Assembly (NCBI GenBank): GCA_029204225.1
Contig: CM055112.1
Coordinates: forward strand, 45,877,563 to 45,941,562
Direction of reading: 5' to 3'
DNA from: Diphasiastrum complanatum
Lineage: Eukaryota > Streptophyta > Lycopodiopsida > Lycopodiales > Lycopodiaceae
DNA: 64,000 bases
Positions 23,701 through 33,169 of the stretch are shown in pieces. A program made the position numbers and the translations under genes. The notes beneath the pieces are model-generated. The model had not been told where the DNA came from, did no database searches, and saw nothing but the letters and a program-made list of their open reading frames with translations. Positions within the stretch are counted from its first letter, which is position 1; every line of letters starts with the position of its first letter.

Positions 23701-24992
23701 CTAAAACTTGCGTAATCGACTACCATTTACCAGAGTATCAAATCGTTCTCCATCCAAGTGCTCAAGAATTATTACGCCATAGTTCAGGATTTTCTTACTT
23801 TATACGGGCCTTCCCCAGTAAACTTCAACTTACCCTTGATCAGCTTGGTTTTGTACATCAATGCAAGATCTCCTGCTTCCAGATCTTTCTTATGCAATCA
23901 CCGATCGTGCATGCCTTGCGGTGGGCTTTCTCTGCTGCTAAGGCATAAACTGCCATCAATCGGGTTTCACATCATTTGTGCAACGCATCGTGGCGAAGTT
24001 GTAAAGACTGATCATCATTTAATTGTTCCGCTGCTGCTATGCATAAAGATGGGATTAAAAATTCAATTGACATAACAGCATCTTGACCAAAAACCAGTTG
24101 AAAAGGTGTTTGATTTGTACTATTTTTGTAAGCGGTTCTGAATGCCCATAATGCTGCATACAGTTTATGTTCCCAATCAGACCGACTCGCCTCAATTGTC
24201 TTTGTCATAATGGTGCAGAGAATCTTATTGGAAGATTCAGCTTGGTCATTCCCTCTGGGATAATAGGGAGTACTAAATCTGTATATAACAAAAAAATCTT
24301 CTAGTAAACATTTTATTGTTTGATTAACAAAGTGTGTACCCCGATCACTGACAATTTCGATCGGACATCCAAATCTGATTATAATATTTTCATATAAAAA
24401 CTTAGCTGTAGATTTCGCATCAGCTACTTTGACTGCTTTGGCTTCAATCCACTTGGTCATAGAATCAGTTGCGACGATAATGTAGCGAGCCTCAGATCCT
24501 TGGGCAGCGGGATGAATAGGACCAACATAATCTAGTCCCCATTTTTTGAAATGGTGCTTGCGATAAAACCGGATGTAAGGGTTCATAATTCTGTCGAGTA
24601 GGCCGTCGTGCTCGCTGGCAGACATCACATGTCTGAATAAAATTTTCTGTGTCCTTATGAAGCGTAGGCCACCAACAACCGGATTGCAAAAGTTTGCGAA
24701 CAGTAATATCTGTAGAGAAGTGTCCTCCACTCATGCCATCATGTGAAAACATGATTAGATTTGGTACTTCATGCGGTAAAACACATCTTCGTAAAATATT
24801 ATCTAATCCACGACGATACAATTGTCTTGCAATTAGTTGATAAGGTTGAGCCTTATGAATCAATTGTCTTTTCTGTACTTTTGTCAAAGAGTCATTCGGT
24901 TGTCCTAGCATCAGGTACTCAACAATATCTGCCACCCACTCAGGTACTGCTTCAGCATCGAACAACGCAGCATCTGGCAGGTCATCATCCAC
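23701..24992 (-). pseudogene. Gypsy integrase
   Basis: The minus strand codes the HHCC zinc region (CDVCQRARRPT), the core with WGLDYVGPIHP, SDRGTHFVNQ and the YYPRGNDQAES segment (the D, D and E region), and then a broken C-terminus around LDGERFDTLVNGSRLRKF. A frameshift near 24500 separates the zinc region from the core. The order and motifs are those of a Tat/Athila-like plant Gypsy. The protein inserts the cDNA into the host genome; this copy is not intact. Confidence 0.88.
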
Positions 24993-25019
24993 TTCAGTAT
25001 TAACTGGTACGGATTCAAT

Positions 25020-25667
25020 TCATGAAACGTGATCGGCTAGATAATGTTGCTTCCCCTTTTTTACCACAATTCCAAAGTCAAATTCAGTCAATAATAATAA
25101 CCATCTTGCAATACGTCCAGTATTACATGTCTTATTTACCAAGTAAAGTAACGGTTGATGATCCGTATAAACTGCAAAGTGCGTTTCCATGAGATAGTGA
25201 CGAAATTTCCGAACAAAAAAAATCATGGCTAGCACTTCACATTCTGTTGTTGAATAATTCTTCTCTGGATCTGTAAACTGCCTGTTTGCAAATCGTATAT
25301 GATAATCCTTCTTATAGTCACCTGGCTGCGTCAAAACTGATCCAATGGCGTATTTTGAGGCGTCCGTATAAACATGAAACTCTAATGTCCAATCTGGAGA
25401 ACGCAGTATTGGTGTTGAAGATAATGTTTTTTTTAACTTTTCAAAGGCTTCTAACGCCTCTACTGTCCAAATAGGAACAATAGTTAATTTGTATATAGGT
25501 AGTGCTAAATCCGCAAAGAAAATAATAAAAATTTGATAGTAGTTCGCATGACCCATAAACACATAAACTCCTCGAATTGTTGCTGGCGGTGGCAATTCCA
25601 CAATAACTTTGATCTTAGAATAATCGGTGGCAATACCATGTCTTGATATCACATGTCCAAGTTTCAC
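25020..25667 (-). pseudogene. Gypsy RT C-terminus and RNase H
   Basis: The frame starts inside RT at [11 protein letters not shown] and continues through the RT connection (PILRSPDW), RNase H catalytic motifs (YTDASKYAIGSVL, EVLAM, YTDHQPL) and ends at the ADHVS segment. There a TGA (likely CGA) separates it from the integrase frame. All of gag, protease and the RT fingers/palm are missing because the element is cut at 25667, where an opposite-strand Gypsy begins. Confidence 0.9.
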
Positions 25668-27165
25668 TGTTAAAAAATTTTGGCATTATTTGCTGGGATA
25701 TGCATTTTATTTTCATGTGGATCATTATGCTCTTAAGTATCTTGTAAATAAACCAGATCTATCAGGACGAATTGCTCGATGGGTTCTACTTCTGCAAGAA
25801 TTCACTAGTAGAGCTTCGTCAAGGAAAGTATCATACACATGCTGATTATCTATCGCGACTCAGCACTGGAAAAATTGAAGATCCTATCAATGATGATTTT
25901 CCAGACGAACATTTATTCGATATTTCATCTACAAATTCGCTATATTTTGATATCATTACTTATCTCAAGGATCAGATATATCCGGATGGTTATGATGTGG
26001 AGCAAAAGACAGTTTTTCAATATAAGGTAGCAACTTATACAATTATTAACAATGTTCTGTACAAGCTTGGTGCAGATCATCATCTTCGAAGATGTCTCGA
26101 ATCCGAAGACATTAAAAAGGTCGTTAAAGCCTTACACTCAGACGATGCTGGTGGACATTTTGCTTTGAAGAACACAGTTAATAAGATATTGACTGCCAAG
26201 TATTGGTAGCCAACAATGTTTAAGGATGTATCAAACTTTATTCGTTCATGTGATCCATGCCAAAGATCTGGTAAGCCTACAAAATCATTGAATTGGCCGT
26301 TGACACCAATCCTTCCTCTTGCACCATTCGAGAAGTGGGGGATTGACTTTGTCGGTCCAATTAAACCTGTTACCCGACATACGAAATGTCAATATATTCT
26401 AGTTGCAACAGATTATGCTACAAAGGACGTGGAAGCAGAGGCGACAAAAAGAAATGATGCAAAAACTGTCGCGACGTTCTTATTGAAAAGTATTATCACC
26501 AGATATGGTTCTCCACCTGAACTAGTAAGTGACCGAGGTACACATTTTTTAAATGACACTATACGGTTTTTGACAACTTATTTTCTCATCAAACACAAAA
26601 AAACTACACCGTATAATCCAAAAGCAAACAGGTTGACAGAAAGAGCTAATGGAATTTTATGTAAGATCCTGATTAAAATTAATATTGCACACGCAACAGA
26701 TTGGGATCAGAAACTACCATCAGTTCTTTGGGCTTATCGTAATACAGAGAAAATCACGACGAAACAGACACCATATTTTCTGACATATGGTATGCATCCT
26801 ATTCTGCCAATTGAATTTGAGATCAAAACTTTTCGTATCCAAGCTCAACGAACAAATGCAGAATGTATAAACGAAAGGTTGACTAATATTGAAGAACTAG
26901 CTGAAGCTCGTGAGTCTTCACAAAAATTATCGAAGAAAATCCAGGAACAAAGAAAGAAGAAATATGACAGTCATATAAAAAAATATGATCTTATAGCTGA
27001 TGATTATGCGCTGATATATGACAGTCGCCATCAAAAGTTCCCAGGAAAACTCCATATGCGATGGCTTGGACTTTTTTAAGTCATAGAGGTGTTTGACAAT
27101 GGTTCTGTGCAACTTCAATCACTTGAAGGGGAGCCATTACCTACACGTATTAACGGGTCTAGCTC
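25668..27165 (+). pseudogene. Gypsy RNase H end and integrase, plus strand
   Basis: From 25668 the plus strand reads the end of RNase H ([28 protein letters not shown]). After a frameshift near 25800 it reads a linker (DINDDFPDEHLF-like), the integrase zinc region (CDPCQRSGKPT), the core (WGIDFVGPIKP, SDRGTHFLND, PYNPKANRLTERANG) and a C-terminus (FDNGSVQLQSLEGEPLPTRING). One TAG replaces a Trp near 26207. It probably belongs to the same plus-strand Gypsy as the gag at 19547. No 3' LTR follows; Copia sequence resumes within about 40 bases. Confidence 0.87.
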
Positions 27166-27199
27166 GCTAAGTGGTTTGAGAGATTGTTTGAGAGCCGCG

Positions 27200-28524
27200 A
27201 CATGGATGACTTTCCAGAATCATCTAGCCAGGGAGAGCTACGAAGATCAATAAGAGAGAATACTCTACGTCTACTTGTTGCTTTAGCTTCACATTTTGGT
27301 TGGCCTTTGCATCAGATGGATGTGAAATTTGTTTTTCTAAATGGTGAGTTAGAAGAAGAGGTGTTCATGGATCAACCTGAAGGCTTTGTGGCAAAAGGAT
27401 AGGAGAATAAAGGATGTCGGTTGAAGAAAGCGCTTTATGGTCTTAAACATGCACCACATGCATGGTATAGCAGAATTGATGCCTACTTTTGTTCAAAGGG
27501 GATGGTGAGAACACATTCTGATCCAAATCTATATGTCCTATGCTTTGATGGTATGGTTGTTTTGATTGCTCTTTAAGTTGATGACTTGATTATTACAAAA
27601 AATAATCAAGATATGATAGACATGATCAAGAAAGACCTCATGGAACAATTCTAGATGACAGATCTCAGCCTAATGCATTATTGCCTTGGAGTAGAGGTGT
27701 GGCAAAAAGGACACAAAGTGGGTTTAACACAAGTAAAGTATGTCAAAGAGTTGTTGCACAGGTTTAGTTTGCAGGATTGCAAACCAGTGAATACTCCTAT
27801 TGAACCAGGTAAAAAGCTTTCTAAACTTGATGAGTCACAATCATTTGATGCTACATTGTGTAGGCAGTTAGTAGGGAGCTTGATTTACCTTACCACGACT
27901 AGACCAGATATATGCTATGTTGTTCGTATTGTAAGTCAGTTTATGGCAGCACCTACAGAAATGCATTGGAAGGCAGCTAAGCGCATTCTGCGTTGTGTAA
28001 AAGGCACTTCAAATTATGGCTTGATTTACAGAAAGCGTGAGGGTTTACCTGAGTTGTGTGGCTATGTGGATGCGGATTGGGGAGGTGACTATGATGATCG
28101 CAGATCCACCAAAGGGTACGTATTCCAGTTTTGTGGTAGTTGATTTTCCTGGTTTAGTAAGAAGCAAAGTACAATTGCTCTATCCACTACAGAAGCAGAG
28201 TATAAGGCAATGTGTATTGCAACACATGAAGCTATATGGTTGAGACAAATCTTGGAAGAAGTTGGCATGAAGCAGAAAAATCCCACGACGTTACATAGCG
28301 ACAGTCAGAGTGGCATTAAGCTAGCAAAGAATCCAGTGTTTCATGCGAGAACCAAACACATTGAGATTCAGTATCACTTTATACGTGAGAGGCTGCTGAG
28401 TCATGAAATTCATGTTGTTCATTGTAGTACGGAAGAACAACTAGCTGATATTTTCACTAAGCCACTTGTTGGAGAAAAGTTTGATAAGTTTAGATCAAAG
28501 CTTTCTGTACTTAAACTTTGTTGA
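27200..28524 (+). pseudogene. Copia RT and RNase H, 3' half of the split Copia
   Basis: The frame opens with the INT-RT linker (SSSQGELRRSIREN) and goes on to RT (QMDVKFVFLNGELEEEVFM, KKALYGLKHAPHAWY, VDDLIITKN with Tyr of YVDD lost to a stop, LMHYCLGVEVWQ). RNase H follows (ADWGGDYDDRRSTKGY, STTEAEYKA, HSDSQSGIKLAKNP, KHIEIQYHFIRE, QLADIFTKPL). There are stops at about 27400, 27573, 27652 and 28140. The RNase H tail ends at 28524 and is followed by a polypurine tract (AAGAAAGAG) and the 3' LTR. The order continues exactly from the integrase part ending at 18293. Confidence 0.9.
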
Positions 28525-28578
28525 CTTTAAAGCTATGTATATGACTATATAAAAAGTAGGCTCTACTTTAAGAAAGAG

Positions 28579-28842
28579 AGTTAGAATTAAAGTAGAATCA
28601 CTGTACTACTGTACTGTGGGTCCTATCAGTTGATAAGGATCAGTTGGCCTCACCACGAGGCAAGTCGACAGGACACGTGTCCCTCCAACGGCAACCTGGG
28701 TCATGCATGGGTTGCCTGAGTGAACGACTATATGTACAGTAATTTCATTTTGAGAAATACAGTTGCTATTTGAGCTTGCTATGGAGAGTGTTTTCTGTCT
28801 GTGTATCATGATCTGTGTTCTTGTTTGAAGCAAATTCTAAGT
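28579..28842 (+). repeat. 3' LTR of the split Copia
   Basis: This 264-bp LTR begins AGTTAGAATT after the polypurine tract and ends AATTCTAAGT, an imperfect terminal inverted repeat. TGAAG follows at 28843-28847 and matches 16689-16693 at the other end. The terminal bases are not the usual TG...CA. Confidence 0.75.
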
Positions 28843-28847
28843 TGAAG

Positions 28848-29247
28848 ATAGTGCTTTGCAACTTGAAATCTTTTCTCAAGATATCTGTGATGTTGGAGAC
28901 CAAATTACCTTCGAGTTCTACCAAGCCAAGAACTGTCAAATTTCCATGGTCCCTAGCCGTACTATTGAGTTCAAATCTGCACGTACTGCTTTCAAACTTT
29001 GGAGTCTACCCACTGTAAACGTTCTAGCTCCCTTGCCCATTGAACTTTGGATTTTACTTGCACATTTGACTGATAAAGAAGTAGAAACTTGCAGATTTGC
29101 CACTCTAAATAAGAATACTTCACTTGAGACACTTGTCGCCTTTGACAATATCATTCGCATGAACCTTTTTGACCCTCTTATTGCCCTTCTAAGCAAACCT
29201 GGGCTCGAGTTCATGGACACTTTGACACCGGTTTCAGTAGAATGAAT
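28848..29247 (+). CDS. Unidentified coding exon, right part
   Basis: Continuation of the ORF interrupted at 16693, in frame across the reconstructed empty site. It codes about 130 residues (LQLEIFSQDICDVGDQ through VLAPLPIELWILL to TPVSVE) and meets a TGA at 29245. Beyond the TGA the same frame stays open for about 35 more codons, so the stop may be a mutation. The minus strand here also has a long open frame (29403-28936), but only the plus frame is continuous with the left part. No family recognised; a segment like PLPIELW recalls an F-box start but that is not enough for a call. Confidence 0.5.
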
Positions 29248-29361
29248 ATGCACCAGGCCAGAATCTGGGATTGGAAGAGACCCTTTTTCAAATGTAGATG
29301 TGGTGACAAGTGCAAGTATAGCTCTTCTATTGTTTGATTCAATCATGGTGTCTGGATCATA

Positions 29362-29820
29362 ATGAACAATCTGAGTAAGTTTTTCCCTGGTGCATCCTTG
29401 CAAAATCAGTTGAATGCATTCTTCCTTTGGCTACACAAGCTTGATAGAGACGTGGTCAAGTCACACCTCACTTTCCTCTTTATACGCCAACACATGATTG
29501 ATGCATCTATAGAGTTAGCTGCAAACCCCTCTGCCAAACTACTTGCCAACCTTGGTGATGCAAAAAACATCAGAAGTAATGAAAGCTTAATTGATGAAAT
29601 CAAAACAAATCTTTCTGATGCTATTGACAGGAGTGATCTAGGATTGATGCACTATTGTCTTGGCATTGAAGTATGGCAAAAGAAAGACGTTGTCTTTCTT
29701 ACACAAAGCAAATATGCACGAGATTTGTTTTAGAAGTTCAATATGCAGGATTGTAAGTCTTTGGGCACACTGATGGATATCAACACAAAGTTTGCTACAT
29801 ATGATGAATCTGAAAAAAGA
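29362..29820 (+). pseudogene. Chimeric ORF: unknown sequence fused to Copia RT
   Basis: The first 90 codons (SKFFPGASLQNQLNAF to NLSDAIDR) match no retroelement domain I know and may continue the unknown gene just upstream in another frame. At about 29633 the frame passes without a break into Copia RT (SDLGLMHYCLGIEVWQ, then QSKYARDLF, a TAG, KFNMQDCKS). The Copia part is a short fragment cut on both sides. This is either a fusion made by insertion and deletion, or coincidence of frame. Confidence 0.55.
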
Positions 29821-30299
29821 TCCCTTTTGTGTTGAAACATTAGGAAAATCATGTACTTTTTATATCATTCAAATGAGGTCAAATTAATTTCTTACAACAA
29901 TTCCTTGACTAAGTAGTTGCACATGCCAGTTTTGAAACAACAATTAGCTACAATTGGTAGGACAAAATTGCATTTCTAGTTGAACATTGTCATGTCAATG
30001 TGTGGAAATTGCCTAGTTTTGCTTAAATTAGATTCATCGTTTTGCATCTGTTGGATCTTGAAGATGAACTAGTGTTATTTGCAAGATTTTTTGATGGAAA
30101 TGGACCAGATGAAGGGTTATTATGTCAATCATTCACACATAGGTTTTCAAGAGTTAGGGATCTCTTATGGCAAGATGGCAATGGAGGCTCATTCAAGGCA
30201 TTTCATGTTGCAATCATCTCAAATCAAGTGCAATATGGAGGATGCAAGCATACACTCATTTATATTTTTCATTTTACACATGTTTGTTGTTGTTTTAAA
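29821..30299. other. Flank of outer Copia, no gene seen
   Basis: An open frame from about 30042 (LLDLEDELVLFARFFDGNGPDEG) looks partly protein-like but runs into the Copia LTR at 30300 and has no recognised motif. It could be a remnant cut by the Copia insertion. Confidence 0.3.
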
Positions 30300-31388
30300 T
30301 GTTGGATTATTCTCCTTTCTACTAATCGACTAATCGGTTTTTTATCTTCATCCAATTGTTTATCCAATTTTGTGGATTTTCTTAGTGGTTTTATACAGTC
30401 TGCAGAATTACAAGTATTTTTACATAGTCTGCATAAATACACGGAGTTTGACAACAGTGTTGGGTTTTCTCTCTCTACAAAACCCGACAGTGTCACATTT
30501 TTCGCCTGTCAGGAATCTCGTGTAAAAATGCAGTGTCGCCTATTTTGCATTTTTCGCTTGTCAAAAATTATGTGTAAAAAAGCCGTGTCATCTTTTTCGC
30601 ATTTTTCACCTGTCAGGAATTACGAGTAAAATTGCAGTGTCGCATTTTTTGCCTGTGACAGTTTACATTCATTTATGCAGAGTGACAGTTTACTTTCATT
30701 TACGTAGATAAACTATTTACGACCAATTGTTGTCGCATATCAGCAAGCAACTTCTGGGAAGAACTGAATGAATGCCAGCAAACTCCAACCAACTGGCAAT
30801 CACATTTGACGACCTAATTACTTAGTATAAATCAATTGTTCATACATCCCATTATCAGAAAATAAGATGTGAATTGTGAAGGAGTTGAGTGTTATTACAC
30901 GATGCTTCCTGTTGTTTTATCAAGCAGATCGTTCACAACCAGAAAGTATTGTAGTTAGCTCTCTATCAAGCTTTCAAGCTTGAACTCTCTTGAGCATTCT
31001 AGCTCCATCTTTTAGAGATTTATTTTAGAGTTGCTATTGCGCTACTGGTTATTAGCAGAGTCGCTTATTTCAAACTTATTCTCGGTTACTCAAAGATAGC
31101 TTTAGAATGCACAATTTCTATTGGCTATTATTTTGCGCTCATTAACATCTGATCTTGTTTTTCTGAATCAATACCAGTTCCTTATTGCATTCAGTTTGTG
31201 TCAGAATGCATGCATCTTTGTATTGCTTTTGCAACTGATAGAAATTGTCTGAGAACTCAATACTTTATGTTTGGCTATGTAATCACTTAGTATCTAGTGA
31301 AAATTAGTTGCTTAAGATTGGACGTGATTCCCATCACTACTGCTTTGTTCAATTTTTGATAGGCGTAGTCATGCATTGGAAGTAGGAA
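30300..31388 (+). repeat. 5' LTR of outer Copia
   Basis: About 1.09 kb, opening with TGTTGG. The U3 part (about 30485-30660) has three to four degenerate units of roughly 52 bases with a CAGTGTCGCATTTTTCGCC-like core, also present in the 3' LTR. Confidence 0.88.
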
Positions 31389-31395
31389 GTTTTTG

Positions 31396-31453
31396 ACATG
31401 GTATCAGAGCGTACCTACATGGAATCAGAGCCTACCTACATGGTATCATAGCG
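31396..31453 (+). repeat. Triplicated primer-binding site
   Basis: A 21-bp unit is repeated three times in tandem: ACATGGTATCAGAGCGTACCT, then a copy with GGAATCAGAGC, then one with GGTATCATAGC. The first copy holds the perfect TGGTATCAGAGC (31399-31410) for initiator tRNA-Met; the others each carry a mismatch. Confidence 0.9.
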
Positions 31454-31600
31454 AAAAGCTCTATTACTTGCTATCTTTTGCAATATCAAATTATTCTTCA
31501 GTTCGAATCAATTTGTTTCGATATCAGAGAATTGATTTCCAATTGTAGCGCAGCACTACATCTTAGTGTCATCGGTACAATCGACAAACTAAGTTCCAGA

Positions 31601-31870
31601 TGGATTCTCAAAGTAAAGCTGGTCTTATCGCAGACAAGCTGAATGGATCGAATTATCATTAGTGAAAATTTAAGATGAAGACCTTGCTAATCGCCAACGA
31701 GTTATGGGTATCGAAGTGAAACTTGAAGACGACACAGAAGACTCAAAATGGAAATCGAAGGATGGTAAAGCTTTCACGTTTATTATCCTCAATATATCAG
31801 ATACTCAAATTGGCCACATAGCTGAAGCTAAAACTTTGAAAGACGTTTGGGACATCCTGTGCTCACTATA
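31601..31870 (+). pseudogene. Copia gag, N-terminal part
   Basis: From ATG 31601 (MDSQSKAGLIADKLNGSNYH) the typical Copia gag start is seen. A stop follows at about 31660 and a frameshift, and then the gag continues in the next frame to KTLKDVWDILCSLY. It is cut at 31870 by the nested Gypsy and resumes in frame at 41125, with CTATA duplicated at 31866-31870 and 41120-41124. Confidence 0.85.
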
Positions 31871-32986
31871 TGTTCACAGATTATCTGAATCTGTGAACAC
31901 GGTTCTTTGTGTTTCTTTTACTTATCATTCTTTCTTCGTTCTTCTGTAGTTACGGTTCTTACGGGTCTTCTTCTTATTAGAACAATTACTAAATAGAAGT
32001 GTTACTCAGGTTGCAACGTGTATTTCCCAGCCTCTCAGTGGGAGTCACGGATCCGATACTCAGCTACATGCATTAACCAGCCATGTAACCAGACATAGCT
32101 CAAGAAGATCAACGTTTTGAAACAGTGAGCAATCCTACCACTATCTACTAAATCAGAAAGCGATCAATAACAAGATTAACTACTGAAACGAGGAACAAGA
32201 AACAAGTAACTAGATTCCTAACAGCATTTTAATAGTCAAAGAATCAAGAAACACTCATTTCTTGATGCCTAGATTGCTCAAGAACAATCAAGAACTGGAA
32301 TGTAAGAAAGTATGCAAGATCTACACCACTATTCCAGTCTATTTAGTTTATTTGAGTGCTGATTCCTACCTTATTCCACAAACAAGAAATGAATTTTAAT
32401 CCACAACTAAGCAAGAAACAAGGAAACAAGAAACTAGTTAATCCATAATGCAAGGAAATCAAGCATGCTCATAGAAACTTCACTCAAGAACATTGTCATG
32501 AACAAGGAGCTTAGCAATTATCAAGAACTCGTGGAGGATCTTCTTTATTTTCTCAAGAGAACTTGACGATACATTTAAAGTTCCCTCACAAGAGAGGAGA
32601 GCCCTTAAATAAGCAAGAAGGCTGTCCATGTGGAGCCCAATCAGCAATTCCACCAACTTAGAAATTACATGTGGAATTTGCCCTTCCACTAAAGGTCACC
32701 ATCAAAAAGTGGCTCACTCTAACTAATTTAAGGGGGGGGGTCTACATTTATTTACAAAGCCTAGGAAATATGACTACTCTTACATGGTCGTTCCTTCTCT
32801 GGGATACACCATGTAGGCTCACATAGATATTTCCCTGTCATCCTGGCTAGTAATTTCTCAACTCTCATGCTCGGCTCTCAGCTTCTTCTGCCCTCCTCCT
32901 TCTGAGACCTCTTCGGTCATGGGTGAGAGGTATTCTGTGTCTTCGGCTTGGCTCGGCATCTAGGGATTCTTTGAAATCTGCTAACA
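31871..32986 (-). repeat. 3' LTR of nested Gypsy
   Basis: 1116 bp, starting TGTTAGCAGATTTC at 32986 on the minus strand after the purine-rich TTAGGGGTGGATAA. It ends ...CTGTGAACA at 31871. The terminal 29 bases form an 11-bp perfect inverted repeat around an 7-base loop (TGTTCACAGAT ... ATCTGTGAACA). Confidence 0.9.
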
Positions 32987-33106
32987 TTATCCACCCCTAA
33001 TCTGTTGCAGGACCCACTACAACACCGGTGATGTCTTTTTGATTGGCACTTGGAAAAACGTGGATCTTCGTTTGCTTCCGTAAACCAGGTGCTTATTATC
33101 CGCAAA

Positions 33107-33109
<3 letters not shown>

Positions 33110-33162
<53 letters not shown>
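33110..33162 (+). repeat. (TA)n microsatellite
   Basis: About 50 bases of TA repeat just outside the end of the extra ORF of the nested Gypsy. Confidence 0.95.
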
Positions 33163-33165
<3 letters not shown>

Positions 33166-33169
33166 CAAA

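Noticed and set aside
23664-23740. tRNA-like sequence (TGGTAGAGTAGG resembles an A box)
   Set aside because: No B box or cloverleaf could be formed, and the stretch is explained by the C-terminus of the Gypsy integrase on the other strand.
28936-29403. Minus-strand ORF of 155 codons
   Set aside because: The plus frame is continuous with the exon at 16252 across the TGAAG insertion site; the minus frame is probably a mirror. I cannot exclude it fully.
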